Shown here piece by piece: positions 8,575 through 17,870 of a stretch of 64,000 bases of DNA. Every line of letters begins with the position of its first letter. The stretch's first letter is position 1. Under the pieces are notes generated by a model. The model did no database searches and had not been told where the DNA came from. It saw only the letters and a list, made by a program, of their open reading frames with translations. A program made the translations under genes and the position numbers. Source of the DNA: Chitinophagaceae bacterium (GTDB lineage: Bacteria; Bacteroidota; Bacteroidia; Chitinophagales; Chitinophagaceae); contig JACMLY010000079.1 in NCBI GenBank assembly GCA_014379345.1, positions 1 to 64,000 of the forward strand. The letters are read 5' to 3'.

Positions 8575-9585
8575 CTACAATCCATAGTTTCTACTGATCT
8601 CCAGCATTCTTTCAATAGGTTTTTTTGCAGCAATCCTTATTTCTTCATCCATCAATATTTCGGGCATCTCGTATTTCATACTGATATACAGTTTTTCTAA
8701 AGTGTTTAATTTCATGTGAGGGCAATCGTTACAAGCGCAACTGTTATTTGGAGGTGCTGCAATAAAGATTTTATGAGGTGAAGATTTTTGCATCTGGTGT
8801 AAGATACCTGTTTCAGTAGCAACAATAAATTCATTATGATCTTCCTTTTCGGTATACTTCAGCAGCCCTGTGGTTGAACCTATAAAATCGGCCAGGCGCA
8901 AAACGCTTTCTTCGCATTCAGGATGCGCTATGAATTTTGCTTTTGGATGTCTTATACGAAGCTTTATTATTTTTTCAAGGCTAAATATTTCATGAACCAT
9001 GCAGGCGCCGTTCCACAAAATCATATCTCTTCCGGTCTTTTTTATAAGCCAGGAACCCAGGTTTTTATCCGGTGCAAATATAATGGGTTGCTCTTTCGGA
9101 ACACTTTCAACAATATAGGCAGCATTGCTGCTTGTACAAATTATATCGCTCAGCGCTTTGATGCCTGCCGAACAATTTATGTAAGAAATGACCACGTGAT
9201 CAGGGTATTTATCCTTGAATTTTTTAAACAAAGCGGGTGGGGCAGAGTCAGCCAATGAACATCCGGCATTCAGATCGGGCAATAAAACTTTCTTTTTAGG
9301 GTTAAGTATCTTAGCAGTTTCTGCCATGAAATGCACGCCGGCAAAAACAATAATGTCAGCCTCTGTTTTTTCCGCCTGTTGTGCAAGGCCTAAGCTGTCG
9401 CCAATATAATCGGCGATATCCTGAATATCCGATTCCTGGTAATAGTGTGCGAGTATGATTGCTTTCTTCTCTTTTTTTAAAATTTCTATTTCCTGGAAAA
9501 GGTCTAAGGTCGGGTCCAGTTCAATATCTAAAAAGCCGCGGGTGCTGATCTTTTTCCTGGCGGTTTCTATGTTTATAACTTCCAT
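8575..9585 (-). CDS. nadA: quinolinate synthase
   Basis: 336 aa, the usual NadA length. It condenses iminoaspartate with dihydroxyacetone phosphate to quinolinate, using a [4Fe-4S] cluster, in de novo NAD synthesis. Three internally related domains are visible. Expected cluster ligands are C109 (in LNAGCSLAD), C195 (in NGACMVHE) and C288 (in [12 protein letters not shown], where C285 lies close by). [12 protein letters not shown] near 48-59 is the substrate-binding block. No nadB or nadC lies next to it. It is divergent from the ppiD-like gene across a long AT-rich gap. Confidence 0.95.
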   Translation of the reverse strand: MEVINIETARKKISTRGFLDIELDPTLDLFQEIEILKKEKKAIILAHYYQESDIQDIADYIGDSLGLAQQAEKTEADIIVFAGVHFMAETAKILNPKKKVLLPDLNAGCSLADSAPPALFKKFKDKYPDHVVISYINCSAGIKALSDIICTSSNAAYIVESVPKEQPIIFAPDKNLGSWLIKKTGRDMILWNGACMVHEIFSLEKIIKLRIRHPKAKFIAHPECEESVLRLADFIGSTTGLLKYTEKEDHNEFIVATETGILHQMQKSSPHKIFIAAPPNNSCACNDCPHMKLNTLEKLYISMKYEMPEILMDEEIRIAAKKPIERMLEISRNYGL

Positions 9586-10156
9586 AGTATTTAATAATAT
9601 TTAATTATTTATATATAATCTTATTACTATTAGGAGTGTGAATTAGGGGATAAAATTCTACATATAGATTTGGTAAAATTACAGAGAACTGTTTATCCAC
9701 TTTAATTAACCTCTGGATCACATCGGCCAATGCCCCAGCAGGGCTACTATGCAATTGTTTAGCACATATGTTAAAAACAGTGCTTTAGAAAACCAGTTGC
9801 AGCGATTCTACAATTAGAAGTGTGAATCCGATTGGTATAACAGGTGCTTTCTATACACGATCGGATAAAACAATTGCTTTACCAGAAGTTTTGATCTAAC
9901 TGTCCACGATTTATAGGTGTCAAAACTGGCATTTTCCACCATACTGTGATCTTATTAAGATATAGTTGTGGATCATGTTTTCACGGCTGTGTTCCACAAA
10001 TAATAAAGTGATTGTTGTTTTTGGTGATTGTAATTTTTTTTATTCTATGGAACCCGCTGTTGATGCCGCTTGCAAGGATTTTCCACAATTTGTTCATAAC
10101 CGATTTTACCCTATTTTTGCCGTCCGTTTGCCAAACCGTACGTAATAATAAATAAT
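9586..10156. other. oriC: candidate chromosomal replication origin (oriC)
   Basis: This 571-bp AT-rich gap has no convincing gene. It contains DnaA-box-like 9-mers, judged against TTATCCACA. Matches of 8/9 are at 9693-9701 (TTATCCACT), 9967-9975 on the minus strand (TGATCCACA) and 10079-10087 (TTTTCCACA). Matches of 7/9 are at 9645-9653 (minus), 9712-9720 (minus), 9932-9940 and 9990-9998. Strongly AT-rich tracts lie at 9588-9640 and 10032-10045 and could serve as unwinding elements. The parS pair 3.4 kb away and the switch in dominant gene direction nearby support the idea. The dnaA gene is not adjacent, and the divergent promoters of nadA and ppiD must also lie here. Confidence 0.55.
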
Positions 10157-12304
10157 ATGTCAATCATTCAGACCATCCGTGATAAAGCTGCCTGGATTAT
10201 TATTGGGGCTATCGCGTTAGCTCTTATTGCTTTCATTGTACAAGACGCTTTCCAAAATCAGAGTATATTCCGGAGTAACCCTACCACCCTAGGCACTATA
10301 GGAGGGAAAAAAGTAGATGCCATTGAATTTGAAGAGAAATTTAAACAGGCCGAGGCACAGTATGCCAATCAGGGATACCCGATGAATGAGGGAATGCGTC
10401 AGAATATTCGCGACGCTTTGTGGAATGAATATGTAGAAGATGCCATCATGGCAAAAAGATATGAAAAGCTTGGAATTCAGACATCTGACAGAGAGTTAAG
10501 TGATATTTTATTTGGCGCCAACCCTCCCCAGGATCTGCGCCAGCAATTTACCGATCCAAATACCGGGCAATACGATGCCAATGCTGCAAATCAGCAAATA
10601 CAGGAGTTAAAAAAACAAAAAAAGAATCCTCAGTATGCCGCGCAGTACGAGAGCTTTTACAATCAATATTTACCTTCTTTACGGAAGAGCCGACAAAGAG
10701 AGAAATATATGGCAATGCTGGCCAATAGTTCGTATGTACCCAAATGGATGGTTGAAAAAACAAATGCCGATAACAGCCAAAAATCCTCTATTTCCTTTGT
10801 AAACACTCCTTATTCAACCATATCTGATTCCGCCGTCAGGGTAACGGATGAGGAAATTGTTTCTTATGTAAATAATCATAAAGACGAATACAAACAGGAG
10901 ACCACGAGGGGAATAGAGTATGTAACTTTTAATGCAGCTCCCAGCAAGACGGATAGCACGGAGATTTTCGACCAGGTAACAACATTAAAGAACGAGTTTG
11001 CTACAACGGAAGACCCCGCTGCATTTTTGGTTAGGACCAGCAGTGAAACGCCATTTTTTGATGGGTTTGTACTAAAATCAAAAATGCAGGTAGCCGCTAC
11101 CGATACTATTCAAAAGCTAAAAGAAGGTGAGATATTTGGTCCTTATTTAGATGGCGGAAATTATGTTTTGGCAAAAATGATTGCAAAAAGAAATCTCCCG
11201 GATAGTGTAAAAAGCAGGCATATCCTGATCAAATTTTCAGATAGGGGAACTCCTGTACTGGATGATAGCACCGCAAAGAAGCGCATCGATAGTATAGAGA
11301 GTGCTGTTAGGAACGGAGCCAGTTTTGATAGTATGGTAGTAAAGTACAGTGATGACCTTGGAAGTAAGGATAAAAAAGGAGAGTATGAATTTTCGTCTCT
11401 CCAGATGGGAACGTTAAGCAAAGAATTTGCAGATTTTATTTTCTATGGGGTTGCCGGTGACAAAAAAACAGTCAAAGTTGATAACGCTTCATATGGAGGA
11501 TACCATTATATAGAGGTGCTAAACCAGAAAAATTTCGAACCCGCATATAAAGTTGCGTATCTCACCAAGGCGATTGTGGCGAGCGATGCCACAGATAACT
11601 CGGCAATGGGCTTAGCGTCGCAATTTGCAGCTGAGAGCCAAACTAAAAGCAAGTTTGAAGAGAATGCAAAAAAGAAAAACCTGAACAGGTTTACAGCGGT
11701 TGATATTAAACCTCTTGAAAGCAATATTCAGGGATTGGGTGAAAGCCGGGAAATTGTTAAATGGATGTATGACGCAGAACCCGGTGACGTGGGAGAACGT
11801 CCTTACAGGGTAGCCGATAAGTATGTAGTTCCTGTTTTGATTAAAGTAGCCGAAGAGGGGCCGATGACCGCTCAAAAAGCACGACCAATGGTTGAGTTTA
11901 TCATCAGAAATGAGAAAAAAGCTGCTCAGATCATTGGCAAAATTGGTTCTGCAAATACTCTTGATGCAGTCAGTAAAGCTGTTAGCCAACCAGTGTCTCA
12001 AAGCGATAGCGTTCTTTTCAACAGCCCGTACATTCCTAATGTTGGCCAGGAATTGAAATTAGTGGGAGCGTCGTTCAATAAAAAAAACCAGGAGAAGGTA
12101 TCAGACCCGATACCTGGAAATGGAGGCGTGTTTGTATTGAAAATAAACAATATAAGTGCCGTAGCAAATACTGATTTCGATGCTGCACAGCAGCAGGCTG
12201 CCATGCAGCAAATGCAACAGAGAAGCATCTCTAATCCCCAGGCACTTTTAGAAATCCTGAAAAAAACAATAAAAATAAAAGATAACAGGGCTAAGTTTTT
12301 TTAG
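10157..12304 (+). CDS. PpiD/SurA-like membrane-anchored peptidyl-prolyl isomerase
   Basis: 715 aa. A single membrane anchor (about residues 12-31, AAWIIIGAIALALIAFIV) is followed by a periplasmic SurA-N-like chaperone region with GTIGGKKVDAIEFEEKF and long charged helices. A parvulin (PpiC) rotamase domain follows at about 350-455, starting SRHILIKFSDRG and containing SDDLGSKDKKGEYEF. The rest is a second helical chaperone-like domain. This is the PpiD architecture: it helps newly exported outer-membrane proteins fold near the Sec translocon. The gene starts at the right edge of the candidate origin and ends 22 bp before a strong terminator. Confidence 0.9.
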   Translation: MSIIQTIRDKAAWIIIGAIALALIAFIVQDAFQNQSIFRSNPTTLGTIGGKKVDAIEFEEKFKQAEAQYANQGYPMNEGMRQNIRDALWNEYVEDAIMAKRYEKLGIQTSDRELSDILFGANPPQDLRQQFTDPNTGQYDANAANQQIQELKKQKKNPQYAAQYESFYNQYLPSLRKSRQREKYMAMLANSSYVPKWMVEKTNADNSQKSSISFVNTPYSTISDSAVRVTDEEIVSYVNNHKDEYKQETTRGIEYVTFNAAPSKTDSTEIFDQVTTLKNEFATTEDPAAFLVRTSSETPFFDGFVLKSKMQVAATDTIQKLKEGEIFGPYLDGGNYVLAKMIAKRNLPDSVKSRHILIKFSDRGTPVLDDSTAKKRIDSIESAVRNGASFDSMVVKYSDDLGSKDKKGEYEFSSLQMGTLSKEFADFIFYGVAGDKKTVKVDNASYGGYHYIEVLNQKNFEPAYKVAYLTKAIVASDATDNSAMGLASQFAAESQTKSKFEENAKKKNLNRFTAVDIKPLESNIQGLGESREIVKWMYDAEPGDVGERPYRVADKYVVPVLIKVAEEGPMTAQKARPMVEFIIRNEKKAAQIIGKIGSANTLDAVSKAVSQPVSQSDSVLFNSPYIPNVGQELKLVGASFNKKNQEKVSDPIPGNGGVFVLKINNISAVANTDFDAAQQQAAMQQMQQRSISNPQALLEILKKTIKIKDNRAKFF

Positions 12305-12326
12305 TTCGGTTGTAAATGAATTTGTT

Positions 12327-12356
12327 ACAAAAAGCAGGCATCCGCCTGCTTTTTGT
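12327..12356 (+). terminator. rho-independent terminator after the ppiD-like gene
   Basis: A perfect 13-bp stem (ACAAAAAGCAGGC paired with GCCTGCTTTTTGT) closes a 4-nt ATCC loop at 12340-12343. The descending arm carries the T-run at 12350-12354. Confidence 0.85.
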
Positions 12357-12423
12357 GTTTTGAACTAAGTGTTAATTGTCGGTATTCGAAAACGGCAGGT
12401 CTTAATACCACGCAATTAGGCTG

Positions 12424-12431
12424 TAACTTTG
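12424..12431 (+). promoter_or_regulatory. -7 promoter element of the DUF2480 gene
   Basis: TAACTTTG matches TAnnTTTG exactly and lies 20 nt before the ATG at 12452. The -33 element is not clear. Confidence 0.45.
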
Positions 12432-12451
12432 ATTTTCAAATCGCCTCGTGT

Positions 12452-12958
12452 ATGAGTGATACCATTATCAATAAAGTAGCTTTAAGTCCGTTGTTAAGCC
12501 TTGATCTTGAAGAATATTATCCTAAAGAATCAATAGTGATATTTGATTTGAAGCCTCACCTTTTTATGGAACTTATTTTGAAAGAAAAGGAATTTCGGGC
12601 TGCGTTACAAAGTTATGACTGGCTACAGTATCAGGGTAAAATTGTAGCTGTCACTTGTTCGGCCGACGCTATTATTCCCGTATGGGCATATATGTTAGTA
12701 GCCTCATTCCTTCAACCTGTTGCCAAAGATTTGGTATTTGGTGATGAGAAAGTGGCGTTTCAACAACAGTTCCTGAAAAACATTGACTCAATCAATGCAA
12801 GTGAATTTGCAGATAAAAGGGTTGTTGTAAAAGGGTGTGGAGATTTGCCGATTGGTGAGTTCGCTTATATGGAGATCACCAAGAAGCTGCGGCCTTTTGC
12901 AAAAAGTATTATGTACGGAGAGCCGTGCAGCACAGTACCTATTTACAAGAATAAATAG
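12452..12958 (+). CDS. DUF2480 family protein
   Basis: 168 aa from the ATG at 12452; upstream in-frame codons are ignored because a promoter lies inside them. Family-typical stretches are SLDLEEYYPKESIVIFDLK at the N-terminus, SYDWLQYQGKIVAVTCSAD in the middle, VVVKGCGDLPIGEFAYMEIT, and the C-terminal SIMYGEPCSTVPIYK. DUF2480 proteins are small cytoplasmic proteins, widespread in Bacteroidota and of unknown function. The conserved Cys residues in VTCSAD, KGCGD and GEPCSTV are the obvious candidates for a functional site. Convergent with corA. Confidence 0.85.
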   Translation: MSDTIINKVALSPLLSLDLEEYYPKESIVIFDLKPHLFMELILKEKEFRAALQSYDWLQYQGKIVAVTCSADAIIPVWAYMLVASFLQPVAKDLVFGDEKVAFQQQFLKNIDSINASEFADKRVVVKGCGDLPIGEFAYMEITKKLRPFAKSIMYGEPCSTVPIYKNK

Positions 12959-12983
12959 CATTTTTGTCCTCTTGATAAAAAAC

Positions 12984-14078
12984 TTAAAACCAGCCTCTTC
13001 TTTTAAAGATAAAAAGCATCAGTAGTGGAATAAAAAGCATTACCCCAACTGCCGTATAAAAGCCCCACTGATTGTGTGCCGTGGGTATGATATCGAAATT
13101 CATCCCGAAAATGCCGCCAATGACGGTGGCCGGCGCGAGAAGGCAGGTAACAATGGCCATTACCTTCATTACTTCATTCGTCTTCCTGTTTAGGTTACTC
13201 AGATAAAGATCCTGAAGGTTCATCATCATATCACGATAGTTTTCACTTAGGTCATTTGCCTGCACAATATGGTCATATATATCTTTGAAATATTTCGTGG
13301 TTCGGTCATCCAGAAGATCGCTTTCGCTTCGTATAAAACCATTTATTAAATCTCTTACCGGCGCCATGTTCCGCTTTAGCACGATCAGCTCTTTGCGCAG
13401 CTGGTTGATACGCGCGAGGCTCCTGTTATTACTGTACCTGATAACTTCCTCTTCTAACACCTCTATCCGTTCTCCCAGTTTTTCCATAACAACAAAATAG
13501 TGGTCAACTATCATATCAAGCATGGAATAGCACAGGTAATCTGTTCCTCTTTGTCTGAGCCTGCTGTTATTCAATTTTAATTTATCCCGCAAGGAATTAA
13601 AAACATCCCGGTGGGCATCTTCCTGGAAAGACAAAACGAAATTTTTTCCCAGCACAATACTTATTTGCTCCTGCTCCACCGTATTATTTGTGGAGTTGAA
13701 GTATAACATATTGAGCAACCCATATAAAAAATCCTCTATTTCATCCATTTTTGGCCGCTGGCCTACGCTTAAGATGTCCTCAATAACAAGATGGTGAATG
13801 CCGAAACGGTTACAAACCGTTTCTATGTCGGTCTTCCGCAATCCATCAATATTTATCCAGTGAACGAAATCATCGTTGTGGGCAAACTTAAGGCAGTCTT
13901 TAACATGTTTAAACCGATGTTCTTTTATCTCCATGGAATTGTACTCAAAAACCGTAATGTTCACTTCAGTGGCTTCTTCGCGTTCAATCGGTATCACGGG
14001 ATTTACACTTAATATTTCCCTGGTTCTCCTCGTATTGAAAACAGGCAATAAAAGATTAAGGTATTTCTGTGGCCGCAT
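12984..14078 (-). CDS. corA: CorA-type divalent cation (Mg/Co) transporter
   Basis: 364 aa. The long N-terminal cytoplasmic domain carries HWINIDGL and FGIHHLVIEDIL near residues 72-101. A long basic/acidic stalk helix follows (about 200-295). Two C-terminal membrane helices are separated by the signature loop starting with GMN at 325-327 (IFGMNFD). The GMN loop is the ion-selectivity motif of the CorA family, which takes up Mg2+ and sometimes Co2+ or Ni2+ as a pentamer. The C-terminus ends in the typical basic FKRRGWF. It is a stand-alone gene, convergent with the DUF2480 gene. Confidence 0.95.
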   Translation of the reverse strand: MRPQKYLNLLLPVFNTRRTREILSVNPVIPIEREEATEVNITVFEYNSMEIKEHRFKHVKDCLKFAHNDDFVHWINIDGLRKTDIETVCNRFGIHHLVIEDILSVGQRPKMDEIEDFLYGLLNMLYFNSTNNTVEQEQISIVLGKNFVLSFQEDAHRDVFNSLRDKLKLNNSRLRQRGTDYLCYSMLDMIVDHYFVVMEKLGERIEVLEEEVIRYSNNRSLARINQLRKELIVLKRNMAPVRDLINGFIRSESDLLDDRTTKYFKDIYDHIVQANDLSENYRDMMMNLQDLYLSNLNRKTNEVMKVMAIVTCLLAPATVIGGIFGMNFDIIPTAHNQWGFYTAVGVMLFIPLLMLFIFKRRGWF

Positions 14079-14258
14079 ATGTATTTCTTGGTTCGATGTA
14101 AACGAAAGTTAGCAAAAGAATATCAAAGGTTTTGCACTGCTATCAAACCCATTAACGTGGAAAACCCACGGCTCGTATTTTTAAAGGAATGTTAAGTTTG
14201 CCTATCGGTTTATTTGTTAATTTGATACCAGTTAGCTTGCCGCACTAAAAACTCCCGA

Positions 14259-15350
14259 ATGATAAAATTTCTGATTTCCTGTGTTTGCAGCATATTGCTG
14301 GCAACAGCGTGTGCCCAAAACGGTTCTAAGATGGACTTTGAAACATACGAGCCGGTTTCCACATTAGTAGTGCCTGAACACAAAACCACAAAAGCGAGAT
14401 TTCCCTTTATAGATGTACACAATCATCAATGGAATATGCCCACACAGGATCTTGCCGGCCTGATTAAGGACATGGAACAACTGAATATGGCCGTGATGGT
14501 TAACCTAAGCGGGCAGGGCGGGGATAAATTAAAACAATCGCTGAAAAACATCAGGGACCATTACCCGGGCCGGTTTGTTGTTTTTACGAATATCGATTTT
14601 AAGGGAGTGGGGGAGAATAACTGGTCTGAAAAAGCAGTTCAGCAACTTATGGATGATGTTAAAAATGGTGCGAACGGCTTAAAAATTTTTAAGAATCTTG
14701 GTTTTTCAGTGAACGACAACACCGGCAAACGTGTAGCAGTTGATGATCCAAGACTTGATCCGATCTGGAAAAAATGCGGGGAGTTAAAGATCCCTGTTCT
14801 AATTCACACGGCGGATCCAAAATCTTTCTGGGATCCTATGGATGACAAAAATGAAAGATGGCTCGAACTGGCCACTCATCCAAACCGGAAAAGGGGAGCC
14901 GAAAACCCTGTTCCGTTTGAGCAATTGATCGAAGAACAACATCGGCTTTTCAAAAAACATCCCCACACTGTATTTATAGCAGCTCATTTTGGCTGGTATC
15001 CCAATGATTTGGGAAAACTGAGCCTGCTGTTGAACGATATGCCAAATGTGTACGTAGAATTCGGAGCGGTCATTGCTGAACTCGGAAGACAACCGCATAC
15101 GGCTAAAGCTTTTTTTGAGAAATACCAGGATCGGATTCTGTTTGGAAAAGACAGCTGGGTGCCCGCAGAATATGCAACATACTTCAGGATACTGGAAACA
15201 GCCGACGAATATTTTCCCTATCATAAAAAATATCATGCTTTCTGGAGAATGTATGGATTGGGCCTAAGCGATGCCATATTGAAAAAAGTGTATTATAAAA
15301 ATGCAACCCGCATTATTCCCAATATCGATAAATCACAATTTCCCGAGTAG
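14259..15350 (+). CDS. amidohydrolase-2 family lipoprotein
   Basis: 363 aa. A signal sequence with a lipobox-like LLATAC (Cys18) suggests a lipidated periplasmic enzyme. The mature part is a TIM-barrel amidohydrolase (PF04909 type): the metal motif FIDVHNHQW with H54 and H56, then VLIHTADP, FIAAHFGW and the late acidic motif LFGKDSW. These enzymes hydrolyse or decarboxylate C-N or aromatic acid substrates using one zinc-like metal. The neighbours give no hint of the substrate. A short hairpin 42 bp after the stop may end the transcript. Confidence 0.85.
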   Translation: MIKFLISCVCSILLATACAQNGSKMDFETYEPVSTLVVPEHKTTKARFPFIDVHNHQWNMPTQDLAGLIKDMEQLNMAVMVNLSGQGGDKLKQSLKNIRDHYPGRFVVFTNIDFKGVGENNWSEKAVQQLMDDVKNGANGLKIFKNLGFSVNDNTGKRVAVDDPRLDPIWKKCGELKIPVLIHTADPKSFWDPMDDKNERWLELATHPNRKRGAENPVPFEQLIEEQHRLFKKHPHTVFIAAHFGWYPNDLGKLSLLLNDMPNVYVEFGAVIAELGRQPHTAKAFFEKYQDRILFGKDSWVPAEYATYFRILETADEYFPYHKKYHAFWRMYGLGLSDAILKKVYYKNATRIIPNIDKSQFPE

Positions 15351-15668
15351 CAAAGTCGCCATGGCATTTTTCTTTAAAACTTGTTTATCTAAAGGCACCT
15401 CTGTGCCTTGCTTTCGTTATCCCTGTGTTTAAATCTATTAACATTCGGAGGCTTCTTATTTGTAAGACCAATTTTTACCACAGGGGTAATGGAGGGGAGG
15501 CACGGAGGCGCACGGGGATGCAGACATTAATCACTCTTAGGATTGTTGGCTCGAAGCCGGGCAGAACTCATGTTCTAAAGAGGCTTGATCAGTTGGTCTG
15601 GAAAAGTGATCCAGCAGAATTCAGAATGCGGTAAAAATCGTTTCATTATCTTTAAGAAAACTTTTTTT
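15351..15668. repeat. intergenic region with degenerate inverted-repeat remnants
   Basis: No gene is visible in this 318-bp gap. A hairpin with a 7-bp stem (AAGGCAC/GTGCCTT, 15392-15409) lies in GGCACCTCTGTGCC. About 70 bp later the stretch 15479-15520 (ACCACAGGGGTAATGG followed by AGGCACGGAGGCGCACGG) is roughly the reverse complement of the first part. This resembles the CACAGAGGCACGGAGG-type interspersed palindromic elements found between genes in many environmental bacteria. Confidence 0.4.
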
Positions 15669-16244
15669 ATGAAACGAATAACCTTAACTATTTACACATT
15701 TTTATTGATCGGATTGACCACTCAGTTACTGGCACAAACAGACCAGGATGCAGCGATGAAAGCATGGATGAGTTACATGACTCCCGGCGATGTTCATAAA
15801 ATGCTTGCAAAGGATGATGGAGACTGGAACGAAGAAATAACTTTATGGATGGCTCCCGGCGCACCTCCAACAAAGAGCACAGCAACAGCCAGTAATAAAA
15901 TGATAATGGGTGGTCGCTATCAGGAATCAAAACATACAGGCAATTTTATGGGGATGCCTTTTGAAGGATACAGTTTAGTAGGCTATGACAACGCCAAAAA
16001 AGTTTTTGTGAGTTCATGGGTCGACAATATGGGAACCGGAATTATGCACATGGAAGGTAAATGGGATGATAAGACCAAAACCATTCATTTTACAGGCAAA
16101 ACAACAGATCCCTCAACCGGAAAAGATGTTGCGGTTCGTGAAACGTTTACATGGATTGATAACACTAAGCAAAAAATGGAAATGTTCATGACACAGGATG
16201 GAAAGGAATTTAAAAGCATGGAAATTATTTTCACCAGGAAATAA
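15669..16244 (+). CDS. DUF1579 family exported protein
   Basis: 191 aa from the ATG at 15669, which gives a clean signal peptide (MKRITLTIYTFLLIGLTTQ, cleaved near LLAQT). The mature domain follows the DUF1579 pattern: a start resembling MAPGAPPTKSTATAS, then GGRYQESKHTGNFMGMPFEG, YDNAKKVFVSSWVDNMGTG and a lipocalin-like run of beta strands ending in FTWIDNTKQKMEMF. The function of the family is unknown; the fold suggests binding of a small hydrophobic molecule. It ends shortly before a strong bidirectional-looking hairpin. Confidence 0.85.
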   Translation: MKRITLTIYTFLLIGLTTQLLAQTDQDAAMKAWMSYMTPGDVHKMLAKDDGDWNEEITLWMAPGAPPTKSTATASNKMIMGGRYQESKHTGNFMGMPFEGYSLVGYDNAKKVFVSSWVDNMGTGIMHMEGKWDDKTKTIHFTGKTTDPSTGKDVAVRETFTWIDNTKQKMEMFMTQDGKEFKSMEIIFTRK

Positions 16245-16263
16245 ATATTGATTCTGATAGGGG

Positions 16264-16297
16264 ATGCCTTGAAGGAAACTCCTTCAAGGCATTTTTA
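16264..16297 (+). terminator. terminator after the DUF1579 gene
   Basis: A perfect 13-bp stem (ATGCCTTGAAGGA / TCCTTCAAGGCAT, 16264-16292) with a 3-nt AAC loop is followed by TTTTATTT. It also separates the convergent DUF1761 gene. Confidence 0.85.
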
Positions 16298-16298
16298 T

Positions 16299-16703
16299 TT
16301 ATCGCCAGGCACCAATGATTGCACCCATCAGGCCCAGCGCCACCAGCATATAGCCGCCATTAATAAAAATGTAACGGGCCGATTTGTGCTCAAATAAACC
16401 TACAATGGCGATCCCGCAAAAAATCCACAAACCTGTAAGTAAACCGTATACAATACTCATTGCCAGATCAATCTTTGGATCAGCCAGGAACATTGCCAGG
16501 TTAGCCGACATTACCAGCGATAAGATAAATGACCAGCCGAATATTTTTCCTTTGTTGCCTTTTTGTACATCTTCAACGGTCATGTGGTTCTCTTTCATCC
16601 AGCTCTTTCCAAATAAAGCTGGCGAATACCAGATGCCTCCTAAAATAAAAGCAGAAATACCGGCTACAAAAACCGCTAACCAATTAATTGTGTTCATGTC
16701 CAT
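16299..16703 (-). CDS. DUF1761 family membrane protein
   Basis: 134 aa with four hydrophobic segments (about residues 6-28, 53-72, 78-98 and 110-130). The N-terminal block WLAVFVAGISAFILGGIWYSPALFGKSWMKE is the hallmark of DUF1761. Small integral inner-membrane protein of unknown function, common in soil bacteria. It is convergent with the DUF1579 gene and divergent from the histidine-kinase gene. Confidence 0.85.
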   Translation of the reverse strand: MDMNTINWLAVFVAGISAFILGGIWYSPALFGKSWMKENHMTVEDVQKGNKGKIFGWSFILSLVMSANLAMFLADPKIDLAMSIVYGLLTGLWIFCGIAIVGLFEHKSARYIFINGGYMLVALGLMGAIIGAWR

Positions 16704-16817
16704 AAATAAAAATGTTTAGGGAAGTAAAAAGTATAGATGAATACGAATCTATTTTTATAATTTTTACGAGACAAAAACAAAACGCCCAGGTTGGAAAATA
16801 GCCCGACAAATATTGGA

Positions 16818-17870
16818 ATGAGCCCGACGAAGCCAGTCGATAATTTTGAGAAACTGAATGATATCGGCTTCCGTATTATATTGATACCATTTTTCGGGAT
16901 CGCCATTCCGCTTGTAACAGGAATGATAGATCCGGTAAGTTTTACCTTATGGAGGAGCAAGTTCAGTTTTTTATATACGATAGGGATTGCATTTGTTATC
17001 TGGCAGGGTAATCGGTATCTGTTGTTTACCCTGCGCAGTTATTTCAACTGGTTTAATAAACCCGTTCGCAAGATCATTGCTCTATTGCTGGCAGTATCGT
17101 TTTATACAATTCCCGTTAGTGCTTTACTTTTAACCGGTTGGTACCATGTTTTTGCAAAAGGCAATGTGCAGTGGGATACTGTGTTTACCGCCACATTGAT
17201 CATTATGATCTGTGTTGTTTTTATTACACATGTTTATGAAACGGTATTTCTCGTCAGGGATTCGGAAAGCGAGATGGTAAGGAATGCGCAGTTGGAAAGG
17301 GCCAGGGTGCAAGCAGAGCTGGAAGCATTAAAAAATCAAATAGATCCGCATTTTATTTTTAACTCACTCAACACCCTTTCTCATCTCATTGAAGAAAAGC
17401 CCTCGAAAGCGAGGCAGTTCAACGATAGTCTCGCCGATGTATATCGTTATATTTTACAGAATAAATCGAGAGACCTTGTTTTATTACGCGAAGAAATGAT
17501 TTTCATAACCGATTATTTTTCTTTATTGACAATCCGATTTGAAAATGCTGTCGCATTAAAGGTTAACGTGGAGGAACACCTCTTTGATAAATATCTTATC
17601 CCACCGATTTCTTTACAGGTTTTATTGGAAAATGCGATCAAGCACAATGAATTTTCTGAAAGATCCCCATTGATTGTCAGCATTAATATTTCAAATGATG
17701 AGTTACTGGTGCAGAACAGGATCAACAAGAAAATGCTCCGAAGGCCTTCTTCCGGAATCGGGTTGCAGAATTTAAATGAACGCTACAAGCTAACTGTGGC
17801 TAAGGAAATTCAGGTACAGGACGAGTTGCATGATTTCATTGTTAAACTACCTATATTAAAAAATTCATGA
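16818..17870 (+). CDS. LytS/YehU-type sensor histidine kinase
   Basis: About 350 aa from the ATG at 16818; a TTG at 16791 would add 9 residues. Four membrane helices occupy the N-terminal 145 residues with little extracytoplasmic sequence, followed by a short coiled coil (ERARVQAELEALKNQ). The His_kinase box (PF06580) is NQIDPHFIFNSLNTLSHLI, with the phosphorylated His at residue 178. The ATPase part has the N-box LLENAIKHN and the G-box SGIGLQNLNERY. It overlaps the LytTR regulator gene by 4 bp, so the pair is certainly co-translated. The signal sensed is unknown; intramembrane sensing is likely because no large periplasmic loop exists. Confidence 0.92.
   Translation: MSPTKPVDNFEKLNDIGFRIILIPFFGIAIPLVTGMIDPVSFTLWRSKFSFLYTIGIAFVIWQGNRYLLFTLRSYFNWFNKPVRKIIALLLAVSFYTIPVSALLLTGWYHVFAKGNVQWDTVFTATLIIMICVVFITHVYETVFLVRDSESEMVRNAQLERARVQAELEALKNQIDPHFIFNSLNTLSHLIEEKPSKARQFNDSLADVYRYILQNKSRDLVLLREEMIFITDYFSLLTIRFENAVALKVNVEEHLFDKYLIPPISLQVLLENAIKHNEFSERSPLIVSINISNDELLVQNRINKKMLRRPSSGIGLQNLNERYKLTVAKEIQVQDELHDFIVKLPILKNS

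Noticed and set aside
9981..10163. 60-aa minus-strand ORF inside the candidate origin
   Set aside because: It overlaps DnaA-box-like sites and the ppiD start, has a low-complexity sequence and no promoter; chance ORF in AT-rich DNA.
15541..15575. Possible tRNA T-arm-like sequence (GGCTCGAAGCC)
   Set aside because: No acceptor stem, anticodon arm or CCA context can be built around it.
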